64,000 bases of DNA from an uncultured Selenomonadaceae bacterium. Its GTDB lineage: Bacteria; Bacillota; Negativicutes; Selenomonadales; Selenomonadaceae. Position 1 is the first letter of the stretch, and each line of letters begins with the position of its first letter. The notes under the pieces are model-generated. The model was not told where the DNA came from. It made no database searches and saw only the letters and a program-made list of their open reading frames with translations. Where the stretch lies: assembly GCA_905234235.1 (NCBI GenBank), contig CAJOHN010000018.1, positions 1-64,000 on the forward strand, written 5' to 3'. This document shows positions 35,399 to 44,380 of this stretch, one piece after another. The translations under genes were made by a program, and so were the position numbers.

Positions 35399-37057
35399 AT
35401 GAGCGAAAATCTTATCTTGGGCGGTCCGGCATCCGGCTATAAATATGAATTCAAACCGGACGGCGTTTATTTGACGGTTTATCCCAGTGTGGACGGCGAA
35501 CGCCTTTTTGAGCTGTCCGATATGCGCCAGATTCTGCGCGATTGTAAAGTTTTAGATTATGATGTCGGGATACTTTCGCGGACAATGCGTGAGGCTAATG
35601 GTCGCCCGCAAAAAATCGCCGAGCCCATTAACATTACCGCAAAAGAATTGGAGGCGATAGTCGGCGGCGAAAACGTTTTTACCGGCGAGGAAGAAGAGCC
35701 TTACGCGCGCCTTATCGTGGAAATGACTCGCGATAAAATGAAGGCTACAATTCGCTACGACACGCGGGACGGCGCACGTCTCCCGACTAAAGAAATGGTT
35801 ATGGCGGCGTTGAGTGAGGCGGGCGTCATTTACGGTATTGATGATGATTCGATAGATGTCGGCATAAGGAGTTTGACGCCGTTTGTTGCCGCTGAGGGAT
35901 TGCAACCGATTCCCGGCGAAAACGCTTACATTGACAGGAAGTTTAATTTGGGCGTTCAAGGCAAGCCGATTATCGACGACTACGGTAAAGCCGATTATAA
36001 AGATTTGAATTTGTTCGTGCTCGCCAAAGAAAATCAAACGTTGGCAATTCGCATTCCGCAGACTAAAGGCACGCCCGGCAAAAATATTTTGGGAGAGCCT
36101 GTGCCCGCGCAGAACGGCAGACCTTGCCCAATGCCCGAAGGTAAAAATACAAAAGTCGTCGGCGAACACCGTTTGATAGCTACAGTAAACGGGCAGATTG
36201 TCGATAAGGGCTCGCGAATAAGCGTTGACCCGCGTTTGGAAATTAAGGGCGGTGTCGGCGTTCAGACAGGCGATATTGAATTTGACGGCACAGTCCAGAT
36301 TAAAGGCGACGTTGAACAGGGCTTCAAAGTTAAGGCGACGGGCGACATTGAAATTAAAGGCTCGATTAACGGCGCGGAAGTCACCGGTCGCAACGTCTAC
36401 ATAAGCGGCGGCATCACGGGCGCGGACAGAGCTAAAGTTTACGCGGAGCATGATATTCGTACTGCCTTTGCCGAAAATGCAATGATTGAGGCGGGCAATG
36501 ATGTTTTTATATCGGACGTCGCGCTCCATTCGCAAATCAGAGCGGGCAAGCGTCTCATCATGGAGGATAAGCACGGGCAAATAACCGGCGGACACGTCGT
36601 CGCGGGCGAAATGATTAGCGTTAAAATTATCGGCAACTCGTCCTTTGTCGTCACAAAAGTTTCCGTCGGCGTCGATCCCAGTTTACAAAAGGAATATCAA
36701 GCGTTGCGCAAGTCTTACAAAGAATCTAAGCGGCGTTTGACACACATAACCCAGACGCTTAACACGCTGTCGAAGATTGACGTTAATAAATTGCCGCCAA
36801 GCCGCGTTGAATCGATAAACGCGCTGACTCGTTCGCAATTCCCGTTGGCAGGACAGATTAAGCGCGACGAGAAAAGAATCTTGGAGATTGAGGCGCAACT
36901 CACGAACATGAAGAACGGCAAAATTCGAGTGAGTGATACGATTTATCCCGGCGTGCGCCTTTCCGTCAACAACATTTTAAAAAGCATTCAGTCGGAGTAT
37001 AAACGTTGCACAATTTCTCTCAATGATGATGGCGAAGTCGAAGTTGGAACTTATTGA
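35399..37057 (+). CDS. FapA-like DUF342 protein
   Basis: 552 residues. Members of this family (FapA, flagellar assembly protein A) are found beside fliA and che genes in Firmicutes and others. An N-terminal domain (to about residue 170) precedes the DUF342 core with right-handed beta-helix repeats rich in Gly (GDIEFDGTVQIKGDVEQG, TGDIEIKGSINGAEV, RNVYISGGITGADRAK), and then a coiled coil (about 430-510). Cytoplasmic, no signal peptide. A strong AGGAAAGGAGG lies before ATG, 16 bases after the fliA stop. Role: probably polar or cell-surface organisation of motility machinery; inferred from the family, not visible here. Confidence 0.85.
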   Translation: MSENLILGGPASGYKYEFKPDGVYLTVYPSVDGERLFELSDMRQILRDCKVLDYDVGILSRTMREANGRPQKIAEPINITAKELEAIVGGENVFTGEEEEPYARLIVEMTRDKMKATIRYDTRDGARLPTKEMVMAALSEAGVIYGIDDDSIDVGIRSLTPFVAAEGLQPIPGENAYIDRKFNLGVQGKPIIDDYGKADYKDLNLFVLAKENQTLAIRIPQTKGTPGKNILGEPVPAQNGRPCPMPEGKNTKVVGEHRLIATVNGQIVDKGSRISVDPRLEIKGGVGVQTGDIEFDGTVQIKGDVEQGFKVKATGDIEIKGSINGAEVTGRNVYISGGITGADRAKVYAEHDIRTAFAENAMIEAGNDVFISDVALHSQIRAGKRLIMEDKHGQITGGHVVAGEMISVKIIGNSSFVVTKVSVGVDPSLQKEYQALRKSYKESKRRLTHITQTLNTLSKIDVNKLPPSRVESINALTRSQFPLAGQIKRDEKRILEIEAQLTNMKNGKIRVSDTIYPGVRLSVNNILKSIQSEYKRCTISLNDDGEVEVGTY

Positions 37058-37072
37058 TTGGAGGGATAAGAA

Positions 37073-37396
37073 ATGGAACTTGCGCCGGTTGGAGTGCAAA
37101 TGACATACGCGAACGCGAACAACGCCTCGCAGGTTCAGCACGATATGAATAACGCCTCCGCGTTGCAGCAAGCTTTTCAGACAGTGCGCGAGAAGGAAGA
37201 CGCTCAACTTAAACAAAAGCAAGTTCGCAATAAGGAAGAGGCAGAGGGACGCGTCATTAAAGACGACCCCGACCGTCGGAGCAGGAACGGCGGCTATTAT
37301 TACAGAAGTCAGCGACGCCAAGAAGATTTTGAAGACGAAGACGAAAATTATGCAGTCGACCCAAGACGCGGGCATTTTTTGGATATTTCGTTGTGA
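37073..37396 (+). CDS. Small charged protein of the chemotaxis operon
   Basis: 107 residues, hydrophilic, without signal peptide or membrane segment. The N-terminal half is rich in Asn, Ala and Gln (MTYANANNASQVQHDMNN), and the second half is strongly charged with KQKQ, RRSRN and an acidic DFEDEDEN patch. Likely largely disordered or helical. A GGAGGG site lies 6 bases before ATG. It sits between the DUF342 gene and the coiled-coil gene, with 15 and 6 bases of spacing, so it is part of the operon. Function unknown. Confidence 0.6.
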   Translation: MELAPVGVQMTYANANNASQVQHDMNNASALQQAFQTVREKEDAQLKQKQVRNKEEAEGRVIKDDPDRRSRNGGYYYRSQRRQEDFEDEDENYAVDPRRGHFLDISL

Positions 37397-37402
37397 GCAG
37401 TC

Positions 37403-38647
37403 ATGATTATTGAGTTAATGCTACTGCTGATTGTGCTCGGCGTCGGGATTTTAGTCGTGGCATGGTCAAATACGCGTCGCCGAAAACAAGATGCGTTGGA
37501 ACGCAGGGAAGTCGAAGATTCAACGGGCAAACTTAAACAGGAGCTCGAACGGACAGCGAACGAAATTATCGGGCGCATGGAAAATCACGTCAATCATCTT
37601 GAAAATGTTTTGGACGAATCGGAACGTAATCGAATGCAACTGGAGGGGCGCGTCACTGAGTTAAAAAAATTACTCAAGAAAAGCGAAGGACAATCCGGCG
37701 AAATACGCGACTTACTGGCACGGCTCGACGACGCAGGCGCGGAAGTCGATTCAATGCAACGGAAAATGGATGTCGTGGAACGGAAATTAAACTTGGCGAT
37801 AAACACGCCGATTCAATTCCAACAGCCCGTAACAATCCCGCCGATAACGCCGTCGCTCGTCCAGCCGATTATCACGCCGCCGATAAATCCCGCACCGATT
37901 CCTCCGAAAAATATTGTGCCGCCCGCGCAGATGACAACGCCAATAAATGTTGTTCCCGATAAACCGCCGCCGCCGCCCGTCGAAGCACCAAAACCGGTTG
38001 CTCCGAAACCTGCGCCGACTATCACTCAAATAACAACTTCGCCCGCCGAAAAAATTAATCCGCTCGGACCAATAACTGTAACGCCGATTATTCGCCCCGC
38101 GTCAAACGATAGCGAGTTCGATAAAATTTTGGAGAACTCAATCGCCGAGCAACCTAAGGCTGAAAAAATTCCGCGCAGTTCAATCGTCCTATCGCCCGAA
38201 AATAAAACGCCGGTTAAAGTCGTCGAGGCAGACCCCGTTAAAATCGAGGCGACGCGTAGGAGATTAACGGAGGCGTCAGCAGAATTGGCAAAACTTCCGC
38301 AAGAAGAATCAACTGACGCCGGACAAGCACAGCCTTTGCAACGTAAAAAACGTTCCAAGCGCGACGTTCGCAAGGCGGCACTCGACGCAATACGAGCGGC
38401 AGAAAAAAGTAATAAGCCGGAAACCAAACCCGTCGTTGAAGAATCGCGAGTAAAAGCTCCGCCGAAAAAAACTCCGCCACTCCCAGAACGCCGCGACCTC
38501 AAATTAGAAACGACTGACGCCTCGATAATCAAGGAAATGCTTTTATCGGGCATGTCAATCGAAGACATTGCGCGGGAAACGGGGCTCGGACGCGGCGCGA
38601 TAGAATTGATTCAAGAAATGACACGACGACAATTAGACAGACGATAA
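37403..38647 (+). CDS. Membrane-anchored coiled-coil protein, DUF6115-like
   Basis: 414 residues. An N-terminal membrane helix (IIELMLLLIVLGVGILVVAW) leads to a long coiled coil (about 25-135), a Pro-rich linker (IPPITPSLVQPIITPPINP and PPPPPVEAPKPVAPKPAP, about 140-215), a charged region, and a C-terminal helix-turn-helix-like segment (MLLSGMSIEDIARETGLGRGAIELI). This layout matches proteins found at the end of Firmicute fliA clusters. The C-terminal HTH resembles a small DNA- or protein-binding module. It starts 6 bases after the previous stop with no strong binding site. A terminator-like hairpin follows the stop. Confidence 0.7.
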   Translation: MIIELMLLLIVLGVGILVVAWSNTRRRKQDALERREVEDSTGKLKQELERTANEIIGRMENHVNHLENVLDESERNRMQLEGRVTELKKLLKKSEGQSGEIRDLLARLDDAGAEVDSMQRKMDVVERKLNLAINTPIQFQQPVTIPPITPSLVQPIITPPINPAPIPPKNIVPPAQMTTPINVVPDKPPPPPVEAPKPVAPKPAPTITQITTSPAEKINPLGPITVTPIIRPASNDSEFDKILENSIAEQPKAEKIPRSSIVLSPENKTPVKVVEADPVKIEATRRRLTEASAELAKLPQEESTDAGQAQPLQRKKRSKRDVRKAALDAIRAAEKSNKPETKPVVEESRVKAPPKKTPPLPERRDLKLETTDASIIKEMLLSGMSIEDIARETGLGRGAIELIQEMTRRQLDRR

Positions 38648-38651
38648 CAAG

Positions 38652-38684
38652 TCTGCTCATCAATTCGGTGAGCGGAATTTTTTT
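38652..38684 (+). terminator. Terminator-like hairpin at the end of the motility operon
   Basis: TCTGCTCA (38652-38659) pairs with TGAGCGGA (38669-38676), 8 bp with one G-U pair, 9-base loop, then A and seven T. The next gene's AGGAGG begins at the following base, so transcription into the next gene must read through or start elsewhere. Confidence 0.65.
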
Positions 38685-38697
38685 AGGAGGAAATTTC

Positions 38698-39696
38698 ATG
38701 GCAACCTGCGCGGTTTCAGTAGTTATCCCAATGTACAACGCCGAGAAATTTATTCGGCAATGTTTAATCAGCGTGCTGGCGTCGAAGTTCCAAGATTATG
38801 AAGTTCTTACTGTCGACGATTGTTCAACTGATAATAGCGTTGCTGAGGTCGAAAAACTTTTGCCACACTTCGACGGTCGCTTGAAAATTCTTTCCACTGA
38901 TAAAAATTCCGGCGGCGCAGGCGTTCCGAGAAATATTGGGATAAAAAATGCGGCGGGTAAGTATGTAACTTTCATAGACAACGACGACATGATTTTGCCG
39001 ACTGCACTCGGAGATTTTTTTGACGCCGCTGAAAAGTTTAATGCTGATGTTGTTTATGCGGAGAAGCATTTTATTTTTAGCGACAAGTTTGCGGGCAACG
39101 ATTTGAAAGTTAGATTTTTTGGTGCGATAGAGGATTTGGTTGACGCGCCGGTTCTTGAATCAGCGGATATTCGCGAGAGGATTCACCATTCCATATCCGA
39201 ACAATTTTTTTATCTGCCGTGGAGCAAATTATACAGCCGAAACTTTCTGCTTGAAAATAAAATCGAGTTCCCGCAGATGAGATTCTCCGAAGATTTAACG
39301 TTCAGTTTTAAATGCTTATGCTTGGCTAAAAATTATTTGCGCATTCCACAGATAACAAACATCCGCCGCGAGCGTAAGAGTTCCACCGGTAAAATGATTA
39401 TTGATTCACAGGATGGCGTGCGGCTTTGGCTGAAGATTTTATTTGCGAACGTTGCGATACTTGATGAGTTCATGAGCAATCTGGAATTTTTTAAGGCGAG
39501 TCCCGATTGTCAGAGAGAGGTTTTAAAATTTTGCGGCGATGTGCATTTTGATATGATTAAAAATCTTTTTCAAGGTTTGGAGCCGTATGAAGTTCAGAAA
39601 ATTTTTTATGACGAGTTGCAAAATCCGGAGCTCAATCAGAATGGGAAAAATCTTGTTGCCGCGTATCTTTATGCTGAACGAGTTTTGACGAGGTGA
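38698..39696 (+). CDS. Family 2 glycosyltransferase
   Basis: 332 residues. The GT-A fold is shown by AVSVVIPMYNAEKFIRQCL at the N-terminus, VDDCSTDNS, NSGGAGVPRN and the metal-binding DNDD near residue 90, with a helical C-terminal half. Typical donors are nucleotide sugars and the product would be a capsule, LPS or glycoprotein glycan; the acceptor cannot be read from sequence. ATG 38698 follows AGGAGG at 7 bases; an upstream in-frame GTG-type start would overlap the hairpin. ilvB follows after 4 bases. Confidence 0.88.
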   Translation: MATCAVSVVIPMYNAEKFIRQCLISVLASKFQDYEVLTVDDCSTDNSVAEVEKLLPHFDGRLKILSTDKNSGGAGVPRNIGIKNAAGKYVTFIDNDDMILPTALGDFFDAAEKFNADVVYAEKHFIFSDKFAGNDLKVRFFGAIEDLVDAPVLESADIRERIHHSISEQFFYLPWSKLYSRNFLLENKIEFPQMRFSEDLTFSFKCLCLAKNYLRIPQITNIRRERKSSTGKMIIDSQDGVRLWLKILFANVAILDEFMSNLEFFKASPDCQREVLKFCGDVHFDMIKNLFQGLEPYEVQKIFYDELQNPELNQNGKNLVAAYLYAERVLTR

Positions 39697-39700
39697 TTTT

Positions 39701-41371
39701 ATGATAATGACAGGCGCGAGGGCGATTGTTGAATGTTTACGCGAGCGGGGTGTCGATATAGTTTTCGGCTATCCCGGCGGAATGATTCTCCCGCTCTATG
39801 ACGCACTCTTTGACGAAAAAGAAATCAAACAAATTTTGGTGACGCACGAACAGAATGCGGCTCACGCGGCAGATGGTTATGCGCGGGCGACGGGTAAAGT
39901 TGGTGTATGCATTGCGACATCGGGACCGGGCGCGACGAATTTAGTTACAGGAATTGCGACGGCGTTTATGGATTCAATTCCGTTAGTCGCGATAACCGGG
40001 CAAGTCGATACCGCATTACTCGGACGCGACGCCTTCCAAGAAACTGACATTCTCGATATAACAATGCCCGTCACGAAGCACAATTTTAAAGTCAAAGAGG
40101 CGCGGCTGTTAGTTCCGACGATTCGGCAGGCGTTTGAAATTGCAATGAGCGGACGACGCGGACCGGTACTCGTGGACGTGCCAAAGGATTTATTTTTCGC
40201 GGAGGTAGATTATCGCCCGCAGGAAGTCAAAGAAAAAATTTCTTCGCAACCCGACGCTGACTTTATAATCTGCGCGGCGGAAGCGGCTGAGGAAATTGTC
40301 AAAGCGGAACGTCCTGCGGTAATCGTGGGAGGCGGAGCAATATCGGCGGGCGCGTCGAAAGAAATTCTGGCGTTCATTGAAAAGTTTAACTTGCCCGTCG
40401 TAAGTACGCTCATGGGTATCGGAGCGGTTCCGCGCAGTCATCCGCAAAATTTAGGGTTCGCGGGAATGCACGGTAAAAAGGCGGCGAATCACGTTATCGC
40501 GGCGGCGGATTTGGTTATCGCTATCGGCTCGCGTTTCGGCGACAGACAGACCGGCAACGTCGACAAGTACACTAAGGCGAAAAAATTTATCCACATTGAC
40601 ATTGACCCCGCCGAGATTGATAAAAATATCGAAGGCAGTTTGGGGCTCGCGGGCGACATGAAAGTTATCCTTAAGCTTTTAATGCGTCACGAATCAAATA
40701 AGGCTCGCGTTAAGTGGTGGCAACAAATCGGCGGTTGGCAAGAAGAATACGATTACGATTATCAAGTTGACAGGCTGACGGTTCCTTGGGCGATGAATCA
40801 AATTGCCAAGAAAACAGCCGGTAAAAATTTTGCATACGCGACGGACGTTGGGCAACATCAAATGTGGGCGGCATTGCATTTGCACGTTGAAGAGCCGCGA
40901 ACTTGGTTGACGTCGGGCGGCTTGGGGACAATGGGTTTCGGACTTCCTGCGGCAATGGGTGCACAGCTCGCTTACGGGAAAAATCGGCGCGTTATTTGTG
41001 TCAGCGGCGACGGCGGCATTAAAATGACGGGCAACGAATATTACACAATCGCCCGCCTCAAGTTGCCGATTATCTCGCTGATTGTCAATAATACGAGTCT
41101 CGGCATGATTCGCCAACTGCAGAAAGTTTTTTATAAGGAACGCTACATTGCCTGCGAATTTGATTGCCAACCGGATTATGTGATGTACGCGCAAAGTTTT
41201 GGTATCAAGGCGGAGGCGGTTTCGACGCAAGAAGAATTTGCTAATGCGTTGGTGAAGGCTTTGGAAGATACAGAAAATCCTCGCGTTATCGTGCTGAATG
41301 TTTGGCGGAGTTTCGTCGAGCCCATGACTAAGGGCGGCGCGAATATTAATGAGTTTGTTGATTTTAAATGA
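39701..41371 (+). CDS. ilvB: Acetolactate synthase, large subunit
   Basis: ThDP-dependent enzyme that condenses two pyruvates to 2-acetolactate (valine/leucine) or pyruvate with 2-oxobutyrate (isoleucine). 556 residues. The N-terminal domain has FGYPGGMILPLYDAL and the catalytic Glu in THEQNAAHAADG; the central domain binds FAD (VVGGGAISAG, GIGAVPRSHP); the C-terminal domain has the ThDP motif GDGGIKMTGNEYYT and LIVNNTSLGMIRQ. GAGGTGA lies 5-11 bases before ATG 39701 and the in-frame ATG 39707. No ilvN regulatory subunit follows, so it may be elsewhere, or this is a stand-alone copy. Odd partner: a glycosyltransferase upstream and an exported protein downstream. Confidence 0.93.
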   Translation: MIMTGARAIVECLRERGVDIVFGYPGGMILPLYDALFDEKEIKQILVTHEQNAAHAADGYARATGKVGVCIATSGPGATNLVTGIATAFMDSIPLVAITGQVDTALLGRDAFQETDILDITMPVTKHNFKVKEARLLVPTIRQAFEIAMSGRRGPVLVDVPKDLFFAEVDYRPQEVKEKISSQPDADFIICAAEAAEEIVKAERPAVIVGGGAISAGASKEILAFIEKFNLPVVSTLMGIGAVPRSHPQNLGFAGMHGKKAANHVIAAADLVIAIGSRFGDRQTGNVDKYTKAKKFIHIDIDPAEIDKNIEGSLGLAGDMKVILKLLMRHESNKARVKWWQQIGGWQEEYDYDYQVDRLTVPWAMNQIAKKTAGKNFAYATDVGQHQMWAALHLHVEEPRTWLTSGGLGTMGFGLPAAMGAQLAYGKNRRVICVSGDGGIKMTGNEYYTIARLKLPIISLIVNNTSLGMIRQLQKVFYKERYIACEFDCQPDYVMYAQSFGIKAEAVSTQEEFANALVKALEDTENPRVIVLNVWRSFVEPMTKGGANINEFVDFK

Positions 41372-41381
41372 GGTGTTGGCT

Positions 41382-42308
41382 ATGAAAAAATTTTTCGCGC
41401 TGATAATGTTCGCGCTGATGTTAACGGCGACTGCGCGGGCGGCGGAATTTGAAATGGTTGAGTACTCCGCGCAGGTTAAGTTGCAATGGCTATCGGCGGC
41501 TGGCATTCCACAAGCACAAAAATTCCTTAAGCTCCTCGACCGACCGGTTTTCTTCAGCGAAAATAATTTAGAGGACTTCGAGCGGATTCAGAAAGTCAAC
41601 AGCCTTTACCAAGAGTTGAATTACTCCGCCGCAATGGAATATGTTCGCGAAAAAAATTATCGTAATGTGTTGGATTTGGCGTGCAGTTTGTCGCCGCGAG
41701 CTATGATTCTCGGCGATGAGGGACGCAAAGTTGTTGTCGGCGAACTTGCGACGATTTGTCTGATTGGCGATTGGTTTATTGAAGATCTCGGCAAGAAGTC
41801 GAAGCAAAACGTTAAGTACGAAGTGATTCCCGCCGCCGATTTGAGAGCCATGATTATGAGCACGAACAAACTTAAGGGCGAAGTTTGCATTATCGAGCAG
41901 GGCTTGATGATTTACCTTGACGCCGAGACTTGCGGCAAGATGTTCGATAATATCCGCGAGGTTTTGGCTACGCACGGCGGTTGCATGATAACTTCCGACT
42001 TCAACCAGAAAAAATATTTCACGGACGTTGCGGCGGCTATTTACGGCGAACAGAATGCCCCCGAACTTTACGCCGAGACTAAAGACATGTACGAGAAAGT
42101 TTTGGACGATAAAATTGCCGATGACTATCTCCAAGATGAACAAGCGGCTATGGAATTTTTAAAGGCGCACGGGCTTAAGGCTGAGAAAGTTCCGCTCTTC
42201 AGCGCGACGCCGAAACTTTTTATTAACGCGAAACTCACGCCCGCGCAGATTATCAACGTCAACGAACTCGCCGCAAAAAATTATCTCTGGGTTATTACTG
42301 CGCTTTGA
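41382..42308 (+). CDS. Exported methyltransferase-like protein (leucine carboxyl methyltransferase fold)
   Basis: 308 residues with a signal peptide (KKFFALIMFALMLTATARAA). The mature part follows the LCM/Ppm1 methyltransferase pattern: VLDLACSLSPRAMIL (like the SAM-binding LDLGxGxDxR), VVGELAT, and a late IIEQGLMIYLDAETCGKMFDNI (like xxEGxLMYL). A methyltransferase outside the cytoplasm would lack SAM, so either the signal is an anchor or the protein has lost its reaction. GAGGTG lies 6 bases before ATG and the gene begins 10 bases after ilvB. The match is by pattern only. Function unknown. Confidence 0.55.
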   Translation: MKKFFALIMFALMLTATARAAEFEMVEYSAQVKLQWLSAAGIPQAQKFLKLLDRPVFFSENNLEDFERIQKVNSLYQELNYSAAMEYVREKNYRNVLDLACSLSPRAMILGDEGRKVVVGELATICLIGDWFIEDLGKKSKQNVKYEVIPAADLRAMIMSTNKLKGEVCIIEQGLMIYLDAETCGKMFDNIREVLATHGGCMITSDFNQKKYFTDVAAAIYGEQNAPELYAETKDMYEKVLDDKIADDYLQDEQAAMEFLKAHGLKAEKVPLFSATPKLFINAKLTPAQIINVNELAAKNYLWVITAL

Positions 42309-42335
42309 TAAAAAAAATTTTTTAGATTTTTAGCG

Positions 42336-42364
42336 TTGACGCTTGCACATTCTGAAAGTATAAT
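42336..42364 (+). promoter_or_regulatory. Promoter of the sucrose operon
   Basis: TTGACG (42336-42341), 17-bp spacer, TATAAT (42359-42364), 66 bases before the PTS start. Downstream, TTGTA (42375-42379) and TACAA (42403-42407) form a spaced inverted repeat in the leader, a possible operator; no regulator gene is present nearby. Confidence 0.65.
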
Positions 42365-42430
42365 CTAAGCGGTCTTGTACCAAAAAAATTAAGTGGGTTT
42401 TATACAAATTAAGAGAGGGTGTGGTTTTTT

Positions 42431-44359
42431 ATGGCAAAGGACATCCGAATAAGCAGCCCGCTGAACGGTAAACTGGTTCCGTTGAACTCAATCAACGACC
42501 CCGTTTTCGCGAGCGGCGCAATGGGTCGCGGTGTCGCGGTTCAGAACCCGAAGGGGCAAGTTTTCTCCCCGTTTGACGGCGAGATAACTGTTTTCTTCCC
42601 GACGGGACACGCTATCGGACTTAAGTCCAACGATGGTATCGAATTGCTGATTCACGTCGGCATGGATACCGTCAAGATGAACGGCGAGGGCTTCACGCCG
42701 AAAGCAGAGGCTGGCGATAAAATCAAACGCGGTCAACTCCTGCTTGAATTTAGCCCGGAAGCTATCAAGAAAGCCGGCTACGAAACTACAACGCCGGTCG
42801 TCGTCACCAATCACGCGGATTATGGCGACATCACAGTTGAACTCGACGGTCAATCAGTCACGGCTAAGGCGGCGGCTGAAGAGGCAGCCTCTGCCGGTCC
42901 CGTTGAAGATGACGATGTCATTAAGTCGTTTGCGAGCTTGCCCGATGCGGAACGCGTTGCGAAGTCGATTATGCACTACGTCGGCGGTCCCGATAACGTT
43001 CGCACGGCTGAACACTGCGCGACTCGTCTCCGCTTGATTGTCAATGACAAGTCGAAGATTCAAGAGAAAAAAATCGAGAATATCGAAGGCGTCAAAGGTC
43101 AATTCTTCGCGGCTCAGCAGTACCAGATTATCTGCGGTACGGGCTTCGTCGACAAAGTCACGGAAGAATTTATCAAGCTTAAACCTTCACTGGCGGGCGG
43201 CGGCGGTAAGGAAGCCGCTTACGCAGAGATGAGCTTAATGCAGAAAATCTCCCGTACTCTCGGCGACGTGTTCGTTCCGATTATCCCCGTCCTCGTTGCA
43301 ACAGGTCTTTTCATGGGTTGCCGTGGTGCTATACTTTCAATGGGTAGCGAGTGGGATCCCAACTTCCTGTTGATGACTCAGGTTTTGACTGATACGGCGT
43401 TTGCATTCTTGCCTGCGCTGGTCTGCTGGTCGACGATGAATAAATTCGGCGGCACTGCTGTTATCGGTATCGTTTTAGGTTTGATGCTCGTCTTCCCCGG
43501 CTTGCCGAATGCGTATGTAGTCGGTGGTTCTGCGGCAGAAATTGCTGAGAAAGGTCTCACATGGGTTGAAGCGTCTGCTCTTCCCGAATATGCCGGCAAA
43601 ACTCCTATTCCGCTCGATTTGGGCTTTGTAACTATCCCGCTCGTCGGCTATCAAGGCTCCGTTCTTCCGGCACTCGTTCTTGGTATCTTCGCTGCTAAGT
43701 TCCAGCAATTCTTAAAAACTTTTATCCCCGATATGATTGACTTGATTGTCACTCCGTTCTTGACTTTGACTGTTTCGATGGCTCTTGGTTTCTTGGTTGT
43801 CGGTCCTATCATGCACGGCTTGGAATCGCTCGTCTTCGGCGCAGTTCAGAACTTCTTGACAATCCCGATTCTCGGCGGTCTGATTATCGGCGGTTTGCAA
43901 CAGGTTATCGTTATCTTCGGTGTCCACCACGTCTTCAGCGCATTGGAAATTTATCTGCTGTCAACGCAGGGCTCCGACCCCTTCAACGCGATTATCACTT
44001 GCGCGACTATTGCTCAGGGTGGCGCGGCTTTGGCTGTTTCGCTCAAAACTCAAGACCCGCGTAAACGTGCACTGTACATTTCCTCGACTGTTCCCGCGTT
44101 CTTGGGTATCACTGAACCTGCTATCTTCGGTATCAACCTCCGTCTCATGAAACCGTTTATGTTCGGTTGCGTCGGCGGCGCGGCCGGCGGTGCAGTTTCC
44201 AGTTTCTTAGGCTTGGCTGGTACCGGTATGGGTATCACGGTTCTGCCCGGTATGCTCCTCTACATGAACGGTCAGATTCTCCAATACATTATCGTCAACA
44301 TAATCGCCTTTGCGGTTGGTTTTGCGTTGACGTACACACTCTTTAAACACGAAGAATAA
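42431..44359 (+). CDS. PTS sucrose permease, IIA-IIB-IIC fusion
   Basis: 642 residues. Glucose-family IIA domain first (about 1-145, phospho-His 75 in IHVGMDTVKMNG), then a IIB domain (about 160-255, phospho-Cys 196 in EHCATRLR), then the IIC membrane domain (about 275-640, with about ten helices; GITEPAIFGINLRL). Sucrose specificity is inferred from the linked scrB. The order IIA-IIB-IIC is less common than the usual IIB-IIC-IIA. ATG 42431 lies 10 bases after AGAGAGGGTG. It would phosphorylate sucrose on entry to sucrose-6-phosphate. Codon use here is richer in T-ending codons than in neighbouring genes, as expected for a highly expressed transporter. Confidence 0.9.
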   Translation: MAKDIRISSPLNGKLVPLNSINDPVFASGAMGRGVAVQNPKGQVFSPFDGEITVFFPTGHAIGLKSNDGIELLIHVGMDTVKMNGEGFTPKAEAGDKIKRGQLLLEFSPEAIKKAGYETTTPVVVTNHADYGDITVELDGQSVTAKAAAEEAASAGPVEDDDVIKSFASLPDAERVAKSIMHYVGGPDNVRTAEHCATRLRLIVNDKSKIQEKKIENIEGVKGQFFAAQQYQIICGTGFVDKVTEEFIKLKPSLAGGGGKEAAYAEMSLMQKISRTLGDVFVPIIPVLVATGLFMGCRGAILSMGSEWDPNFLLMTQVLTDTAFAFLPALVCWSTMNKFGGTAVIGIVLGLMLVFPGLPNAYVVGGSAAEIAEKGLTWVEASALPEYAGKTPIPLDLGFVTIPLVGYQGSVLPALVLGIFAAKFQQFLKTFIPDMIDLIVTPFLTLTVSMALGFLVVGPIMHGLESLVFGAVQNFLTIPILGGLIIGGLQQVIVIFGVHHVFSALEIYLLSTQGSDPFNAIITCATIAQGGAALAVSLKTQDPRKRALYISSTVPAFLGITEPAIFGINLRLMKPFMFGCVGGAAGGAVSSFLGLAGTGMGITVLPGMLLYMNGQILQYIIVNIIAFAVGFALTYTLFKHEE

Positions 44360-44380
44360 TTTCTTACGAGGTAAAATTTC

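Noticed and set aside
35552-36595. A 347-codon open frame on the minus strand
   Set aside because: Antisense to the DUF342 gene with its Gly-rich repeats; no start context or recognisable motif.
42375-42407. TTGTA...TACAA as a firm operator of the sucrose operon
   Set aside because: Only five base pairs per arm with a 23-base gap, and no regulator gene nearby; kept as a remark only.
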